Assembly (NCBI RefSeq): GCF_008123425.1
Contig: NZ_VSSS01000028.1
Span: forward strand, 46,976-110,975
Origin: Bradyrhizobium rifense
GTDB taxonomy: Bacteria; Pseudomonadota; Alphaproteobacteria; Rhizobiales; Xanthobacteraceae
Reading direction: 5' to 3'
Length of the DNA: 64,000 nucleotides
The notes under the pieces were generated by a model. The model was not told the origin of the DNA and searched no databases. It saw only the letters and a list, made by a program, of their open reading frames with translations. Made by a program: the position numbers and the translations under genes. Positions 46,599-56,469 of this stretch are shown here, one piece after another (position 1 is the first letter of the stretch; each line of letters begins with the position of its first letter).

Positions 46599-47789
46599 AT
46601 GGATCTCGCATTCACGAAGGAAGAGCAGGCGTTTCGCGATGAAGTGCGATCATTCTTCCGCGACAACGTGCCGCCGGATACGCGGCGCAAGCTGGTCGAG
46701 GGCCGTCATCTCTCGAAGGACGAGATGGTGACGTGGTGGCGTATCCTCAACAAGAAGGGCTGGGGCACCAGCCACTGGCCGACGCAGTATGGCGGCACGG
46801 GGTGGACCTCCGTGCAGCACTACATCTTCAACGAGGAGCTGCAGTCCTATCCGGCGCCGCAGCCGCTCGCCTTCGGCGTCAGCATGGTTGGCCCGGTCAT
46901 CTACACCTTCGGCAATGAAGAGCAGAAGAAGAAGTACCTGCCGCGCATCGCCAATGTCGACGACTGGTGGTGCCAGGGCTTTTCGGAGCCGGGCTCGGGT
47001 TCGGACCTCGCCTCGCTGAAGACCAAAGCCGAGCGCAAGGGCGACAAGTGGATCATCAACGGCCAGAAGACCTGGACCACGCTCGCCCAGCACGCCGACA
47101 TGATCTTCTGCCTCTGCCGCACCGACAACAATGCCAAGAAGCAGATGGGCATCTCCTTCATCGTGTTCTCGATGAAGTCGAAGGGCGTCACCGTGCGCCC
47201 GATCCAGACCATCGACGGCGGCGTCGAGGTCAACGAAGTCTTCTTCGATGACGTCGAGGTGCCGGTCGAGAACCTGATCGGCGAGGAGAACAAGGGTTGG
47301 GATTACGCAAAATTCCTGCTCGGCAATGAGCGCACCGGCATTGCGCGCGTCGGCGTGTCCAAGGAGCGGCTGCGCCGCATCCGCGACCTGGCCTCCAAGG
47401 TCGAAGCCGGCGGCAAGCCGATCATCCAGGATGCTGCGTTTCGCGAGAAGCTGGCGGCCTGCGAGATCGAGCTGAAGGCGCTCGAGCTGACGCAGCTCCG
47501 TGTCGTCGCTGACGAGGGCAAGCACGGCAAGGGCAAGCCCAATCCGGCCTCCTCGGTGCTGAAGATCAAGGGCTCCGAGATCCAGCAGACCACCACCGAG
47601 CTGCTGATGGAAGTGATCGGCCCGTTCGCCGCGCCCTACGATGTGCACGGCGACGACGGCTCCAACGAAGCCATGGACTGGACCGCTCAGATCGCGCCGA
47701 GCTACTTCAACAACCGCAAGGTCTCGATCTACGGCGGCTCCAACGAGATCCAGCGCAACATCATCGCCAAGGCAGTGCTGGGACTGTGA
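46599..47789 (+). CDS. pimC: Acyl-CoA dehydrogenase, large subunit-like (PimC-like)
   Basis: 396 residues, acyl-CoA dehydrogenase fold: N-terminal helical domain, middle beta domain (WCQGFSEPGSGSDLASLKTK, GDKWIINGQKTWTT) and C-terminal helices (QIAPSYFNNRKVSIYGGSNE). FAD enzyme giving the trans-2-enoyl-CoA. Start follows AGGAGG. Together with the next gene it matches the two-subunit pimeloyl-CoA dehydrogenase arrangement, where the large subunit is about this length. Substrate range is inferred from synteny. Confidence 0.9.
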   Translation: MDLAFTKEEQAFRDEVRSFFRDNVPPDTRRKLVEGRHLSKDEMVTWWRILNKKGWGTSHWPTQYGGTGWTSVQHYIFNEELQSYPAPQPLAFGVSMVGPVIYTFGNEEQKKKYLPRIANVDDWWCQGFSEPGSGSDLASLKTKAERKGDKWIINGQKTWTTLAQHADMIFCLCRTDNNAKKQMGISFIVFSMKSKGVTVRPIQTIDGGVEVNEVFFDDVEVPVENLIGEENKGWDYAKFLLGNERTGIARVGVSKERLRRIRDLASKVEAGGKPIIQDAAFREKLAACEIELKALELTQLRVVADEGKHGKGKPNPASSVLKIKGSEIQQTTTELLMEVIGPFAAPYDVHGDDGSNEAMDWTAQIAPSYFNNRKVSIYGGSNEIQRNIIAKAVLGL

Positions 47790-47799
47790 CTCCTTCTTC

Positions 47800-47853
47800 T
47801 CCCTCGCCCCGCGCTTCGCGGGGAGAGGGTTGGGGTGAGGGGGCCTCTCTCCG
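47800..47853. repeat. Palindromic repeat between pimC and pimD
   Basis: Contains a tight hairpin (about 47807-47823, CCCCGCG against CGCGGGG). It is followed by a G-rich part (from about 47821) that is the exact reverse complement of a stretch at about 56577-56600, so it belongs to a dispersed repeat family. It lies inside the operon. Confidence 0.75.
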
Positions 47854-47884
47854 CGCAGAGACTTGTTAGTTTGAGGAAACAGAG

Positions 47885-49027
47885 ATGGATTTTGATTTGA
47901 CCGAGGAGCAGCGGCTCCTGAAGGACAGCATCGACGGCCTGCTGACCGATTCCTACGATTTCGAGAGCCGCAAGAAGTACATGAAGGAGAAGGGCGGCTG
48001 GAGCAAAGCCGTCTGGGGCAAGCTCGCCGAGCAGGGCCTGCTCGGTCTGCCCTTCGCGGAAGCCGATGGCGGCTTCGGCGGCGGCGGCGTCGAGACCATG
48101 ATCGTGATGGAAGCGCTCGGCAAGGCGCTGGTGCTCGAGCCGTATCTCGCGACCGTCGTGATCGGCGGCGGCTTCCTGCGCCATGCCGGCTCCGATGCGC
48201 AGAAGGCCGCGCATGTGCCAGGAATCGTCGACGGCAGCAAGACGCTGGCGTTCGCCCAGCTCGAGAAGAACTCGCGCTATGATCTCTTTGACGTCGCTAC
48301 GACGGCGAAGAAGAAGGGCGACGGCTGGGTCATCGACGGCGAAAAGTTCGTCGTGCTCAACGGCGAGAACGCCGACACGCTTATCGTCACCGCGCGCACC
48401 AAGGGCAACCGCCGCGATACGACCGGCATCGGCGTGTTCCTGGTGCCGGCCAATGCGAAGGGCGTGACCAAGAAGTCGTACCCGACGCAGGACGGCCTGC
48501 ACGCCGCCGACATCACCTTGACGGGTGTCGAGGTCGGCGCCGACGCTGCGATCGGCAACCCCGATGACTCGCTCGCCCTGATCGAGCGCGTGGTGGACGA
48601 AGCCCGCGTCGCACTCTGCGCCGAAGCGGTCGGCCTGATGGACGAATCGCTGAAGACCACTGTCGAGTACATCAAGACGCGCAAGCAATTCGGCGTCGCG
48701 ATCGGCTCGTTCCAGTCGCTTCAGCACCGCGCCTCCGACATGTTCGTCGCGGCCGAGCAGGCGCGCTCGATGTCGATGTTCGCGACCATGGCGGGTGATT
48801 TCGAGGACGCCAAGGAGCGCTCCAACGCGATCGCTGCGGCCAAGGTGCAGATCGGCAAGTCGCTGAAATTCGTCGGCCAGCAGGCGATCCAGCTCCACGG
48901 CGGTATCGGCATGACCATGGAGGCGAAGATCGGACACTACTTCAAGCGCCTGACCATGATCGAGAACACGTTCGGCGACACCGACTACCACCAGCGCCGC
49001 GTCGCGGATGCGGGTGGGTTGGTCTAG
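47885..49027 (+). CDS. pimD: Acyl-CoA dehydrogenase, small subunit-like (PimD-like)
   Basis: 380 residues, acyl-CoA dehydrogenase family but more divergent than PimC. It keeps the N-terminal DFDLTEEQRLLKDS, the middle domain, and the C-terminal KFVGQQAIQLHGGIGMTMEA. It ends right after the final helices. It pairs with the preceding gene, separated by a palindromic repeat and a new ribosome binding site (GAGGAAACAGAG). In known two-subunit systems both are needed for activity. Confidence 0.89.
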   Translation: MDFDLTEEQRLLKDSIDGLLTDSYDFESRKKYMKEKGGWSKAVWGKLAEQGLLGLPFAEADGGFGGGGVETMIVMEALGKALVLEPYLATVVIGGGFLRHAGSDAQKAAHVPGIVDGSKTLAFAQLEKNSRYDLFDVATTAKKKGDGWVIDGEKFVVLNGENADTLIVTARTKGNRRDTTGIGVFLVPANAKGVTKKSYPTQDGLHAADITLTGVEVGADAAIGNPDDSLALIERVVDEARVALCAEAVGLMDESLKTTVEYIKTRKQFGVAIGSFQSLQHRASDMFVAAEQARSMSMFATMAGDFEDAKERSNAIAAAKVQIGKSLKFVGQQAIQLHGGIGMTMEAKIGHYFKRLTMIENTFGDTDYHQRRVADAGGLV

Positions 49028-49038
49028 TCGCCACCACC

Positions 49039-49123
49039 GTCATCGCGAGGAGCGTAGCGACGAAGCAATCCAGACTTTCTCCGCGGAAAGACTCTGGATT
49101 GCTTCGCTGCGCTCGCAATGACG
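49039..49123. repeat. Dispersed palindromic repeat, family A, copy 1
   Basis: Outer arms begin CGTCATCGCGAGGAGC and end GCTCGCAATGACGG. The inner arms contain GACGAAGCAATCCAGA and TCTGGATTGCTTCG. The whole forms a long stem-loop of about 85 bases. Copies of the same family lie at 57275 and 63817. Confidence 0.88.
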
Positions 49124-49152
49124 GAGCAAGTTGAATCAGCGGAGCAACAACA

Positions 49153-49925
49153 ATGAAAAACACCCCGTTCGATCTCACCGGCAAGGTCGCCGTGGTCACC
49201 GGCTCCAGCCGCGGCATCGGCCGCTCCTCGGCTGAATTGCTGGCAAAGCTCGGCGCCAAAGTCGTGGTGTCATCGCGGAAAGCGGAAGCCTGCAAGGAGG
49301 TCGCCGACGGCATCAATGCGTCCGGCGGCGATGCCACCGTCATCCCCTGCAACATCGCGCGCAAGGCCGAGGTCGAGGCGCTGATATCGGGCACGATCAA
49401 GCACTACGGCAAGATCGATATCCTGGTCTGCAACGCCGCGGTGAACCCGTATTACGGCCCGCTGCTCGACATCACCGACGAGGCCTTCGACAAGATCATG
49501 GGCTCGAACGTCAAGAGCAACATCTGGCTCTCCGCGCTCGCGATCCCGCAGATGGCGGAGCGCGGCAACGGTTCCGTCGTCATCATCTCCTCGATCGGCG
49601 GCTTGCGCGGTTCGACCGTGATCGGCGCCTACGGCATCTCCAAGGCCGCCGACTTCGCGCTGTGCCGCTCGCTCGCCGGCGAATGGGCCCGAAGGGCGTC
49701 CGCGTCAACTGCATCGCGCCGGGCCTGGTCAAGACCGATTTCGCCCGCGCGCTGTGGGAAGACGAAGCCAACCTCAAGCGCCGCACCGCGACCACGCCGC
49801 TGCGACGTATTGGCGAGCCCGACGAGATCGCCGGGGCGGTTGCCTACCTCGCCTCGGATGCGTCGAGCTTCATGACGGGACAGACCATCGTCATCGACGG
49901 CGGCGTGACCACGGCTTCCGTGTAG
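49153..49925 (+). pseudogene. SDR dehydrogenase with a single-base frameshift
   Basis: Classical SDR of about 257 residues if read with one frame change. Frame 1 (from 49153) gives GSSRGIGRSSAELLA, VCNAAVNPYYG, the catalytic Ser (SSIGG) and Tyr-Lys (YGISKAA), then breaks at about 49684-49690. The second frame continues GPKGVRVNCIAPGLVKTDF to DGGVTTASV, ending at 49925. The break is where GAATGGGCCC would need one more G (a G4 run reduced to G3). It is either a true mutation or a base-calling error. It is last in the pim-like operon and probably oxidises a pathway intermediate. Confidence 0.85.
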
Positions 49926-49928
49926 CCG

Positions 49929-50810
49929 CTACCGGCCGCGCTCGGCGAGCGCGCTTTCGATCGCGCGCACGACGAGCAGGGCCGATCTCTCGTCGAGATG
50001 CACGCCGTCGGCCCAGCGCAGTTCGCTCAATGGCGGATTGATCGGCAGCCAGCGCCCGCGGTCCGGGAAGGCTGCGTGGACGATCGCCTTGCTCATCGTG
50101 ACCATGCGCGACTCCTCGATCTCCGGCGCGAAGGGAATCTCGAGCAGGAAGGCGCGTGATCCCCGCCGCTCGATGTCGTCGATGAGCTCCTTCATGCGCG
50201 CCACGTTCACCCGCGCCGGAACGGTGGGGTCGTCGTCATTCATCTGTTGCACGGCCCGATCGAGATAGACCTTGTTGTCGAACGGGCTCGGCGGCTCGCT
50301 GAGCAGGCGATCCCGCTCGGCGCGCGCGTCCGCGGCGCTCAGTGGCGTGTGATTCCAGGTCTCGTAGGCCGCAACCGCCGTTCGCACCGGACGCAGGAAC
50401 AGCGCCTCGGTGCGCGCGCCGCCCGAGAATTTCGCGATCAGCGCGGCGTCGGGCAGGCGCGTGAGAACATTGGTCTCGATCAGGACGATCTTCGGCAGGC
50501 TCTTCTGCTTCGCCACGATGTCCAGGCTGGTCACCGGGGAGCCGCCGGCCAGCGCGAGATTGCGGACGCGGGGATGCGAGAAATATTCCTCCTTGAGACG
50601 CCAGGCGACCGAGCTGCCGACCAGCACGAGATCAGGCACCGGCTCCCCGACATACCGGTTGAGGGTGATGATGGTGCCGTCGCGGGTCGTGACGGTCGGC
50701 TGCTGCAGCGCGGAGCCGAATCGCGCGGTGGCAAGGCCGCAGGCCAGCAGCAGCGCCACCGCGACGCCCGCGCATTTGATCAGCCATGAAAGCCTGGATG
50801 CGTGCGGCAT
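49929..50810 (-). CDS. SGNH/DHHW-like protein paired with MBOAT acyltransferase
   Basis: 293 residues. One N-terminal membrane helix or uncleaved signal (about 10-28), then a predicted periplasmic domain. The segment LVLVGSSVAWRLKEEYF has the Ser of an SGNH-type block I (GSS rather than GDS), and the C-terminal ADGVHLDERSA provides an Asp-x-x-His pair, as in SGNH esterases/acyltransferases such as AlgX/AlgJ or PatB-type partners. The gene starts 2 bases after the stop of the MBOAT gene. The pair probably transfers acyl groups to an extracytoplasmic polysaccharide (inference). Confidence 0.72.
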   Translation of the reverse strand: MPHASRLSWLIKCAGVAVALLLACGLATARFGSALQQPTVTTRDGTIITLNRYVGEPVPDLVLVGSSVAWRLKEEYFSHPRVRNLALAGGSPVTSLDIVAKQKSLPKIVLIETNVLTRLPDAALIAKFSGGARTEALFLRPVRTAVAAYETWNHTPLSAADARAERDRLLSEPPSPFDNKVYLDRAVQQMNDDDPTVPARVNVARMKELIDDIERRGSRAFLLEIPFAPEIEESRMVTMSKAIVHAAFPDRGRWLPINPPLSELRWADGVHLDERSALLVVRAIESALAERGR

Positions 50811-50812
50811 GG

Positions 50813-52171
50813 TCAGAACTGGAAATAGATGAAGGCAGCCTCCGGCCCGGCCTCGAGCCAGGCCGTCGCCGCGAGCCCGCCATAGAGATACGGCTCCCAT
50901 CGCCGCAATTTGCCGGCGAGCAGCGCACCGATGCCGAGGTGCTGGATCAGCACGGGCAGAGCGTAGAGAAGCGCCATGTTGCGGAACAGCTTGGTCGGAT
51001 TGGGATTGTCCGTCGGCGAGAACATGCCTGCGAGATAGCCGAGCGCGTGATCGAAGTTCGGCAGCTTGAAGAAGATCCAGAGCATCGTCACGCAGAAAAA
51101 CACCACGCCCATGCGGGCGACCCGCACCACGGGCCCGGCTTCGCCGAGAAGTCTCAGGAACGGCCGCTCGACGACCAGCAGCAGGCCGTGCAGCATGCCC
51201 CACAGCGCGTAGCTCAGGCTCGCGCTATGCCAGAGCCCGCCGAGCGTCATCACGATCATCAGATTGAGGCAGGTGCGGGCCGGCCCCTTTCTGTTGCCGC
51301 CGAGCGGGATGTAGAGATAGGTCCTGAGCCAGGTGGACAACGAGATGTGCCAGCGGGTCCAGAACTCGGAGAACGAGACCGAGATGTAGGGCAGGTCAAA
51401 GTTGACGGGCAAGCGGTAGCCGAACAGCAGCCCCAGGCCGAGCGCGATCGCCGAATAGCCGAAGAAGTCAGCATAGATCTGGTAGCTGTACAGGAACACG
51501 AGCAGCCAGCGGTCCGGCGTGGCCACGGTCTCGTAGAGCGGATAGTCCATATAGGACGTCATCTCGTTGAGATTGTTCGCGACGTAGAGCTTGAAGAAGA
51601 AGCCGGTCAGCACCCATTTGGCCGCTGCCACGAAGTCGACGTCGGAGAGCTGCTTGGGCGCGATCTGCGGCATGAATTGCCCCGCGCGGGTGATCGGCCC
51701 GGATACGAGCTGCGGGAAGAAGATGATGTAGAGGAACACGTCCCGCAGCGGTGGCGGCTGTTTCTCCCGCGTCAGGTCGACCAGCAGGCTGATGTTGTGG
51801 AACACGAAGAACGAGATGCCGATCGGCAGCGGCAGCCGCAACAGCAAGTCGATCGGCGCGACGCCGGTCGGGTGAACCGCGCCCGGGTCAATGAACAGCA
51901 GCTTGTATTTGAAGAACGCCAAGAGCGCGAGATTGAAGACGATGCCGGCCGGCATCCAGACCGCGCGGTTGTCGAACGCCAGCACCAGGCAGAGATAGGT
52001 CCCGAGCACGGCGAGCAGCAGCAGCGGCAGCAGGTCGGGCTGGCCGGAACCATAGAACACCAGGCTTGCGAGCACCAGCAGCTGGACCTGGAAGCGGCGC
52101 AACGGCGGCAGATAATAGGCGCCAAACACCACCGCAACGAAGATGCCGAACTGAAGGGAAGTGAATGTCAT
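50813..52171 (-). CDS. MBOAT family O-acyltransferase (AlgI/DltB-like)
   Basis: 452 residues, about 11 hydrophobic segments. The MBOAT landmarks are FFPQLVSGPITRAGQF, the re-entrant segment with WTRWHISLSTWLRTYLYIPL (His275) and the catalytic His315 in TLGGLWHSASLSYALWG. It moves acyl groups across the inner membrane for O-acetylation of an exported glycan. The frame extends to 52282; the ATG at 52171 is where hydrophobic coding begins. It is first in a two-gene operon with the SGNH-like gene. No glycan polymerase is nearby to name the acceptor. Confidence 0.9.
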   Translation of the reverse strand: MTFTSLQFGIFVAVVFGAYYLPPLRRFQVQLLVLASLVFYGSGQPDLLPLLLLAVLGTYLCLVLAFDNRAVWMPAGIVFNLALLAFFKYKLLFIDPGAVHPTGVAPIDLLLRLPLPIGISFFVFHNISLLVDLTREKQPPPLRDVFLYIIFFPQLVSGPITRAGQFMPQIAPKQLSDVDFVAAAKWVLTGFFFKLYVANNLNEMTSYMDYPLYETVATPDRWLLVFLYSYQIYADFFGYSAIALGLGLLFGYRLPVNFDLPYISVSFSEFWTRWHISLSTWLRTYLYIPLGGNRKGPARTCLNLMIVMTLGGLWHSASLSYALWGMLHGLLLVVERPFLRLLGEAGPVVRVARMGVVFFCVTMLWIFFKLPNFDHALGYLAGMFSPTDNPNPTKLFRNMALLYALPVLIQHLGIGALLAGKLRRWEPYLYGGLAATAWLEAGPEAAFIYFQF

Positions 52172-52371
52172 GCTGCCCCGGATTGCCCGATCCGGCATGT
52201 ACCATCTTCGCTCCCGCCGTCCTAGTCTTGCGGGCTTGAGTTGGGTGTGCACCGCCACCCGCCGAGATGCACCGCAAGCCACCTTGACCTTGCCGCCCTA
52301 ATCCGCTCCTTTTGGCGCGACACAATGACCCGTCACCGGGAAACGCCAAGAGAACACCAAGGTAAGCTTCC

Positions 52372-53877
52372 ATGTCTTTCGTCCTCGCCATCGATCAGGG
52401 CACCACCTCCTCGCGCGCGATCGTGTTTCGCAGTGACATCTCGATTGCTGCTCGCGCGCAGCAGGAGTTTCCGCAGCATTTTCCGGCCTCGGGCTGGGTC
52501 GAGCACGAGCCGGAGGACATCTGGACCTCGACCGTGATGGTCTGCCGCGACGCGATCGAGCAGGCCGGCATCATGGCCAAGGACATCGCGGCGATCGGCA
52601 TCACCAACCAGCGCGAGACCACCGTGGTGTGGGATCGCGCCACGGGACAAGCCGTGCACCGCGCCATCGTCTGGCAGGACCGCCGCACGGCCGATATCTG
52701 TGCGAAGCTCAAGCACGATGGTCGCGAGCCGCTGATCTCGCAGAAGACCGGCCTGATCATCGATCCCTATTTCTCCGGCACCAAGGTCGCCTGGATCCTC
52801 GACCACGTCCCCGGCGCGCGTGGACGCGCCGCGCGCGGCGAGCTGATGTTCGGCACCGTCGATTGCTACCTGCTCTGGCGCCTCACCGGCGGCAAGGTCC
52901 ACGCCACCGATGCCACCAACGCCTCGCGCACGCTGCTGTTCAACATCCATACCGGCCAGTGGGACGACGAGCTCCTGGAGATCATCGGCGTGCCGCGCTC
53001 GATGCTCCCCGAGGTGAAGGATTCCTCGGCCCATTTCGGCGAGAGCACGCCGGATTTGTTCGGTGGCCCGATCGCGATCTCCGGCATCGCCGGCGACCAG
53101 CAGGCCGCGACCATTGGCCAGGCCTGCTTCCGCCCGGGCATGATGAAGTCGACCTACGGCACCGGCTGTTTTGCGCTGCTCAACACCGGCACCACGCCTG
53201 TCGTGTCGAAGAACAAGCTGCTCACCACCATCGCCTACCAGCTCGGGGGAAAACGCACCTACGCGCTCGAAGGCTCGATCTTCGTTGCGGGCTCAGCGGT
53301 GCAATGGCTGCGCGACGGCCTCGGCATCATCAAGCACGCGGCCGAGACCGGACCTCTTGCCGATCAATCCGACTCCATGCAGAGCGTCTATCTGGTGCCG
53401 GCCTTCGTCGGCATGGGCGCGCCCTACTGGAATCCGCGCGTCCGTGGCGCGCTGTTCGGCCTCACCCGCAACACCGGCCCTGCCGAGCTTGCGCATGCCG
53501 CGCTGGAAAGCGTCTGCTACCAGACCTTCGATCTCTGGGCCGCGATGCGCGCGGACTGGCCGAGCTCGGAAACCGCGAGCGTCGTGCTCCGCGTCGATGG
53601 CGGCATGACCGCGTCGGACTGGACCATGCAGCGCCTCGCCGATCTCCTGGACGCACCGGTCGACCGCCCCGTGATCCAGGAAACCACTGCGCTCGGCGCG
53701 GCCTATCTCGCCGGCCTCCAGGCCGGCGTCTATCCCGAGCCGACCAAGTTCGCCGACAATTGGCGGCTCGAGCTCCGCTTCAAGCCGAACATGAGCCAGG
53801 CCACGCGCGACCGAAAGCTCGCCGGCTGGGCCCGTGCGGTGAAAGGCGTGCTGGCGAGCGACGAGGGCGAGGAGTAG
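52372..53877 (+). CDS. glpK: Glycerol kinase
   Basis: 501 residues, FGGY kinase. The N-terminal ATPase motif is AIDQGTTSSRAIVF, with the glycerol-binding TNQRETTVVWDR and WQDRRTADIC, and the C-terminal GGMTASDWTMQRLADLL. The length and motifs match GlpK closely. It phosphorylates glycerol to sn-glycerol-3-phosphate. Start has AAGG upstream. No glp transporter or dehydrogenase is adjacent. The Phe-Gly-Gly-type loop for enzyme IIA binding was not assessed. Confidence 0.95.
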   Translation: MSFVLAIDQGTTSSRAIVFRSDISIAARAQQEFPQHFPASGWVEHEPEDIWTSTVMVCRDAIEQAGIMAKDIAAIGITNQRETTVVWDRATGQAVHRAIVWQDRRTADICAKLKHDGREPLISQKTGLIIDPYFSGTKVAWILDHVPGARGRAARGELMFGTVDCYLLWRLTGGKVHATDATNASRTLLFNIHTGQWDDELLEIIGVPRSMLPEVKDSSAHFGESTPDLFGGPIAISGIAGDQQAATIGQACFRPGMMKSTYGTGCFALLNTGTTPVVSKNKLLTTIAYQLGGKRTYALEGSIFVAGSAVQWLRDGLGIIKHAAETGPLADQSDSMQSVYLVPAFVGMGAPYWNPRVRGALFGLTRNTGPAELAHAALESVCYQTFDLWAAMRADWPSSETASVVLRVDGGMTASDWTMQRLADLLDAPVDRPVIQETTALGAAYLAGLQAGVYPEPTKFADNWRLELRFKPNMSQATRDRKLAGWARAVKGVLASDEGEE

Positions 53878-53887
53878 GCAGGCTCTC

Positions 53888-53973
53888 GTAGCCCGGATGG
53901 AGCGGAAGCGAAATCCGGGACTTTCTCAACCGCCGACAGAATCCCGGATTTAGCTTCGCTCCATCCGGGCTAC
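53888..53973. repeat. Inverted repeat element downstream of glpK
   Basis: Arms of about 32 bases (53888-53920 and 53942-53973) starting GTAGCCCGGATGGAGCGGAA are nearly perfect complements around a 20-base spacer. The type (GTAGCCCGGATGGAGC...) is a dispersed palindrome seen in many proteobacteria; here it may also act as a terminator for glpK. Confidence 0.85.
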
Positions 53974-54021
53974 AGCCTTCATCAGCAAGGGCGCAAAAAA
54001 ACAACAACGGGAGAAACGACA

Positions 54022-56469
54022 ATGAACACGGATCTCAACCGCGTCATCCAAAACCTCTGCACCGCCGCGCTCTGCGCCGCGCTGCTCGCCTCGCCAGCCA
54101 TCGCGCGCGACAAACCGAACCCGCTCGGCAGCGCGCGGCAAACCAAAACCGACGTTGCCGGCCTCAACGCCCCCGCCCAGATACTGGTTGACGTCTGGGG
54201 CATCCCGCATATCTATGCCGGCAACGAGCACGACCTGTTCTTCCTGCAAGGTTTCAACGCCGCGCGCGACCGGCTCTGGCAGATCGATCTCTGGCGCAAG
54301 CGCGGCCTCGGCCTGCTCGCGAAGGACTTTGGCCAGGCCTATGCCGAGCAGGACAAGGCGCTGCGGCTGTTTCTTTATCGCGGCGACATGAATGCGGAGT
54401 GGGCGGCTTACGGCCCCAAGGCGAAGACCTATGCGGACGCCTTTGTTGCCGGCGTCAACGCCTATGTCCCCGATGTGCGCGCAGGCAAGCGACCGCTGCC
54501 GATCGAGTTCAGGATCGCCGGCACCATGCCCGATGCCTGGACGGCGGACGACGTCGTCCGCATCCGCAGCCACGGCCTGACGCGCAACGTCGCCTCGGAG
54601 GTGAAGCGCTCGCTGGTCGCCTGCGCCGCTGGTCTCGATGCCGATCGGTTTCGGGTGAAGCTCGAGCCGGCCTGGACCACGAAAATCCCCGAAGGCCTCG
54701 ACCCCTGTAGCGTGCCGAAGGCGGTGCTCGCAGCTTACGACCTCGCGACGCGCCCCGTGGCCTTTGCCGCGCCCAAGGACAGACAAGCCGCGCTCGCGCA
54801 CGATCCCGACAAATATCTCACAGAGGCCGACCAGCAGCGCGACACCATCGGCTCCAACAATTGGGTGATCGCGGCCTCGCGCACCGCGACCGGCCGCCCC
54901 ATCCTCGCCAACGATCCGCATCGCGAGCACAGCGTGCCCTCGCTGCGTTACATCGTCGGCCTCAACGCGCCCGGCCTCTCCGTGATCGGCGCCGGTGAGC
55001 CGGCGCTGCCGGGCATCTCGATCGGCCACAACGGCACCATCGCCTTCGGCCTCACCATCTTCAACGTCGACCAGGAAGACCTCTACGTCTACGAGCTCAA
55101 TCCGCAAAATCCCAACCAGTATCGCTACGGCAACGGCTGGGAGGACATGCGCATCGTCCACGAGACCGAACAGGTGAAGGGCGAGGCCGATCGCGATCTC
55201 GAGCTGAAATTCACCCGCCACGGGCCCGTCATCTTCGTCGATGACGCCAACAAGCGCGCCTTCGCCGTGCGATCGATCTGGTTCGAGCCCGGCACCTCGG
55301 CCTATTTCGGCTCGTCGGATTACATGACCGCGAAGGACTGGAACGGTTTTCTCGGCGCCATGCGGCGCTGGGGCGCGCCGTCGGAGAACCAGGTCTATGC
55401 CGACACCAAGGGCAATATCGGCTGGGTCGCCGCCGGCAAGACGCCGCGCCGCCTGAATTTTGACGGCCTGATGCCGGTGCCCGGCGACGGCCGCTATGAG
55501 TGGCAGGGCTTCCTCTCGCTCGACGAGCTGCCGAAATCCTATCAGCCCAAGCAGGGCTTTTTCGCCACGGCGAACCACATGAACCTGCCGCCCGATTATC
55601 CCGTCAACGAGCGCAGGGTCGGCTTCGAATGGTCCGACAGCGCGCGCTGGCAGCGCATCACCGACGTGCTCGCGGCCAACACCAAGGTGACGCTCGCCGA
55701 CGCCATGGATCTGCAGAACGACGATACGGCCATGATGGGACGCCGGTTGGTCAAGCTGCTGCAGCCGCTCACCTCCGACGATGCGAATGTGAAGCAGGGC
55801 CTCGATCTGCTCAAGCCATGGGACGCGCGCGATTCCGCCGACAGCGCGGCGGCGGCTGTGTTCGAGGTCTGGATATCAAATCATCTTGGGCCGGTGCTGT
55901 TGAAGACCACCGCGCCGAAGGCCGCGGACCTGATTGCGCCCGAGGCCTCCAGCATTTCGGCGCTCGTCGCCGCGCTGGAATCTCCGGATGCGTCGTTCGG
56001 CTCCGATCCCGCAGCCGGGCGCGACCAGATCTTGCGCGACAGCCTCGGTGCTGCGGTGGCCGATGTCGCCAGCAAGCTCGGCCCTGATCCGTCCACCTGG
56101 CGCTGGGGCCGCTTGCACGTCGCTAAATTCGATCACGCACTGATGCCGCTCGCCGACAAGGCGACGGCGGCGCAATTGTCGGTCGGCCCGCTCGCCTATG
56201 GCGGCGCCGCCAACGTGCCCCGCGCCGCCACCTATCGCCGCTCGGATTACCAGCTCACTGCGGGTGCCTCGTTCCGCATGGTGCTCGACGTCGGCAATTG
56301 GGATGCAAGCCGCACCATCAACACGCCCGGCCAATCCGGCGATCCCTTCAGCGGCCACTACCGCGACCTCGCCCCGCTCTGGGCAACGGGCCAGTACGTG
56401 CCGCTGCTCTACAGCCTCCAGGCGGTGGAGGCGGCGACCGCAGAAGCGATTACGCTGACGCCGAGGTGA
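54022..56469 (+). CDS. Penicillin acylase family (Ntn hydrolase) protein
   Basis: 815 residues with a signal peptide (about 1-29, ending LLASPAIA). The precursor should self-cleave before Ser278 in DTIG-SNNWVIAAS, giving an alpha chain (about 30-250), a spacer and a beta chain from Ser278, whose amino group is the nucleophile. FNVDQEDLYVYEL and NDPHREHSVPS are family landmarks. Members hydrolyse N-acyl amides such as penicillins, acyl-homoserine lactones or acyl amino acids; the natural substrate here is unknown. GGGAGA precedes the ATG. It is an isolated gene between two repeat elements. Confidence 0.9.
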   Translation: MNTDLNRVIQNLCTAALCAALLASPAIARDKPNPLGSARQTKTDVAGLNAPAQILVDVWGIPHIYAGNEHDLFFLQGFNAARDRLWQIDLWRKRGLGLLAKDFGQAYAEQDKALRLFLYRGDMNAEWAAYGPKAKTYADAFVAGVNAYVPDVRAGKRPLPIEFRIAGTMPDAWTADDVVRIRSHGLTRNVASEVKRSLVACAAGLDADRFRVKLEPAWTTKIPEGLDPCSVPKAVLAAYDLATRPVAFAAPKDRQAALAHDPDKYLTEADQQRDTIGSNNWVIAASRTATGRPILANDPHREHSVPSLRYIVGLNAPGLSVIGAGEPALPGISIGHNGTIAFGLTIFNVDQEDLYVYELNPQNPNQYRYGNGWEDMRIVHETEQVKGEADRDLELKFTRHGPVIFVDDANKRAFAVRSIWFEPGTSAYFGSSDYMTAKDWNGFLGAMRRWGAPSENQVYADTKGNIGWVAAGKTPRRLNFDGLMPVPGDGRYEWQGFLSLDELPKSYQPKQGFFATANHMNLPPDYPVNERRVGFEWSDSARWQRITDVLAANTKVTLADAMDLQNDDTAMMGRRLVKLLQPLTSDDANVKQGLDLLKPWDARDSADSAAAAVFEVWISNHLGPVLLKTTAPKAADLIAPEASSISALVAALESPDASFGSDPAAGRDQILRDSLGAAVADVASKLGPDPSTWRWGRLHVAKFDHALMPLADKATAAQLSVGPLAYGGAANVPRAATYRRSDYQLTAGASFRMVLDVGNWDASRTINTPGQSGDPFSGHYRDLAPLWATGQYVPLLYSLQAVEAATAEAITLTPR

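Noticed and set aside
49039..49123. Possible CRISPR-like repeat
   Set aside because: Copies are single, far apart and palindromic over their whole length, with no spacers or cas genes.
49662..49925. Separate small SDR-like gene
   Set aside because: It is the second-frame continuation of the SDR starting at 49153; reading it as an independent gene would leave both parts without a complete fold.
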